Of a DNA stretch of 64,000 bases, positions 62,882 through 64,000 are shown piece by piece; within the stretch, counting starts at the first letter, position 1; every line of letters starts with the position of its first letter. Made by a program: the position numbers and the translations under genes. The stretch is from Ciona intestinalis. Taxonomy: Eukaryota; Chordata; Ascidiacea; Phlebobranchia; Cionidae. Location: contig NC_020176.2 in NCBI RefSeq assembly GCF_000224145.3, forward strand, positions 2,726,348 to 2,790,347. Reading direction: 5' to 3'. The notes beneath the pieces are model-generated. The model had not been told where the DNA came from, did not search any database, and saw only the letters and a list, made by a program, of their open reading frames with translations.

Positions 62882-63070
62882 GTAGGATGGGAGAAGATGG
62901 GACACCTTTAGCACATAATATTCAAATAGCCGAATCGTGTTTTAAACAATTAACAACGGTCTGTGGAAGTCGTAAAGATACGGTTTTATATTTCATTGAA
63001 TGTTCTTTGTTTACTACCAAATAAAAAGAGAAAACTAAACGAAAAGGTGTCCCATCTTCCCCCACCCTAC
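62882..63070. mobile_element. MITE copy
   Basis: Full ends GTAGGATGGGAGAAGATGGG and TCCCATCTTCCCCCACCCTAC-like, TATA flanks. Confidence 0.78.
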
Positions 63071-63756
63071 TATATCTATTATTAATTGACCGACGAGAAT
63101 GAAATTAACAGCAAAAAAACAATTGTTAAACGCGCTATTACGGATGAAATATGTGGTAATGAGCGCAAGTTAAAAAGCCTGGCTGTTTAACCCAAAACGC
63201 TAGTGAAACAGTGAATCTTCATTAAAAATACTGCGATGAGAAATTTAAATTTGTTAGTAAAGCAAAAACACATAACCCAAAACTTTTATCAATTCACTTT
63301 TAATAAAAGCGAAATAATTTATTTTTCTGTTTTCACTTAATAAGCGTGTACATATTGTATGGAATACTAAGGTCTAAAGTCACAGGTTTTTGTTAAATTC
63401 AGTTCAACTGGTATAGGCTACAATAAGAACAAACTGTTTCCTTTGGCATTGTTATGGTTCATTCAAAAGACCGAAACATGACACCAATATAACAATGGTT
63501 GCCTCTGCTTTGTCCTATTATATTCATTGAGTGTGGCTATATTCATTGAGTTTATATTCATTGAGTGTACTACCCACTATACAGCCATTTTGTAATTCGA
63601 CTCTAAATATAATCAAAGATCCGAATTGGAAGTCATTCATTGTTTGTTTGTAGCCACCATAGTAGCACAGTCCAGCAAAATACCTTGCTGTTTTTGACTT
63701 TAAACTAGTTTTAAAAGCTTAGGAATAAATTAATTTTTATTCAGGTTTTTAGATGT

Positions 63757-63913
63757 GACTAATATTCAAATATCCTGATCGTATTTTAAACAATTGACAA
63801 CGGTCTATAAAAGTCATGAGAATATGGTTTTATAATTCTTTGAGTTTTCTTTCTTTACAACCAAACGGAACGAGAAAATAAAAAGAAAAGGTGTCCCATC
63901 TTCCCCACCCTAC
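63757..63913. mobile_element. MITE copy lacking its left end
   Basis: Starts within the internal sequence (AATATTCAAATATCCTGATC) and runs to a good right end with TATATA. Confidence 0.68.
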
Positions 63914-64000
63914 TATATAGCGAGTCCAAACGCACACTCCACAATGCAATTATACACCGTTGTATGACATTGTGAGACAGCTCCGTTTATTTTTACAGTA

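Larger units (their letters stand above)
62767..64000. other. Right-hand flank
   Basis: Two MITE copies (62882-63070, 63757-63913) and otherwise unique A+T-rich DNA with a small ATTCATTGAGT repeat near 63521-63570. No gene was supported. Confidence 0.45.

Overview
The window reads as nuclear DNA of a Ciona-type ascidian (sea squirt). The evidence is A+T-rich sequence with many short introns, chordate gene families in compact form (a stabilin, a CCDC6, a FAM177A, an SLC38A10), and many copies of small tunicate-style repeats: a ~190-bp MITE and a tRNA-headed SINE ending in (ATTC)n. Four runs of N (12194-12291, 44934-45281, 49815-50079, 56320-56444) mark assembly gaps. I had no database access, so family names rest on recognised motifs and remembered family sequences.

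Layout. 1165-26483 (-): one large gene of about 48 exons for a stabilin-like scavenger receptor, with signal peptide, four EGF blocks, seven FAS1 domains, a Thr-rich stalk, one membrane span and an NPAY tail. 26484-29978: divergent intergenic region. 29979-31259 (+): a CCDC6 coiled-coil gene with no intron in its coding region. 32632-34239 (-): a five-exon FAM177A-like gene, tail to tail with CCDC6. 35352-38142 (-): an SLC38A10-type amino-acid transporter whose membrane domain and most of its tail lie in one 2.2-kb exon. 39436-52924 (-): a kinase cluster with a degraded kinase fragment, a gene that appears to encode two kinase domains in tandem behind a conserved N-terminal domain, and a second gene with the same N-terminal domain and a single kinase.

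53600-64000 is repeat-rich accessory DNA. It holds a nested pair of non-autonomous DNA transposons, a direct ~0.85-kb duplication, a large inverted duplication (about 57440-59130 against 61440-62766), and a three-unit ~376-bp tandem array in the spacer. Each inverted arm carries a complete three-exon gene for a 61-62 residue secreted peptide: signal sequence, Arg/Trp-rich cationic core, acidic C-terminal segment. The layout resembles antimicrobial-peptide precursors. These peptides and the tandem-kinase genes are the best candidates for something not yet well described.

A theme that can only be inferred is immunity: a scavenger receptor, two TKL-like kinases that may be death-domain-pathway related, and candidate host-defence peptides share 62 kb with three housekeeping genes. 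I saw no operons, no convincing free-standing tRNA genes and no recognisable retrovirus or LTR element.
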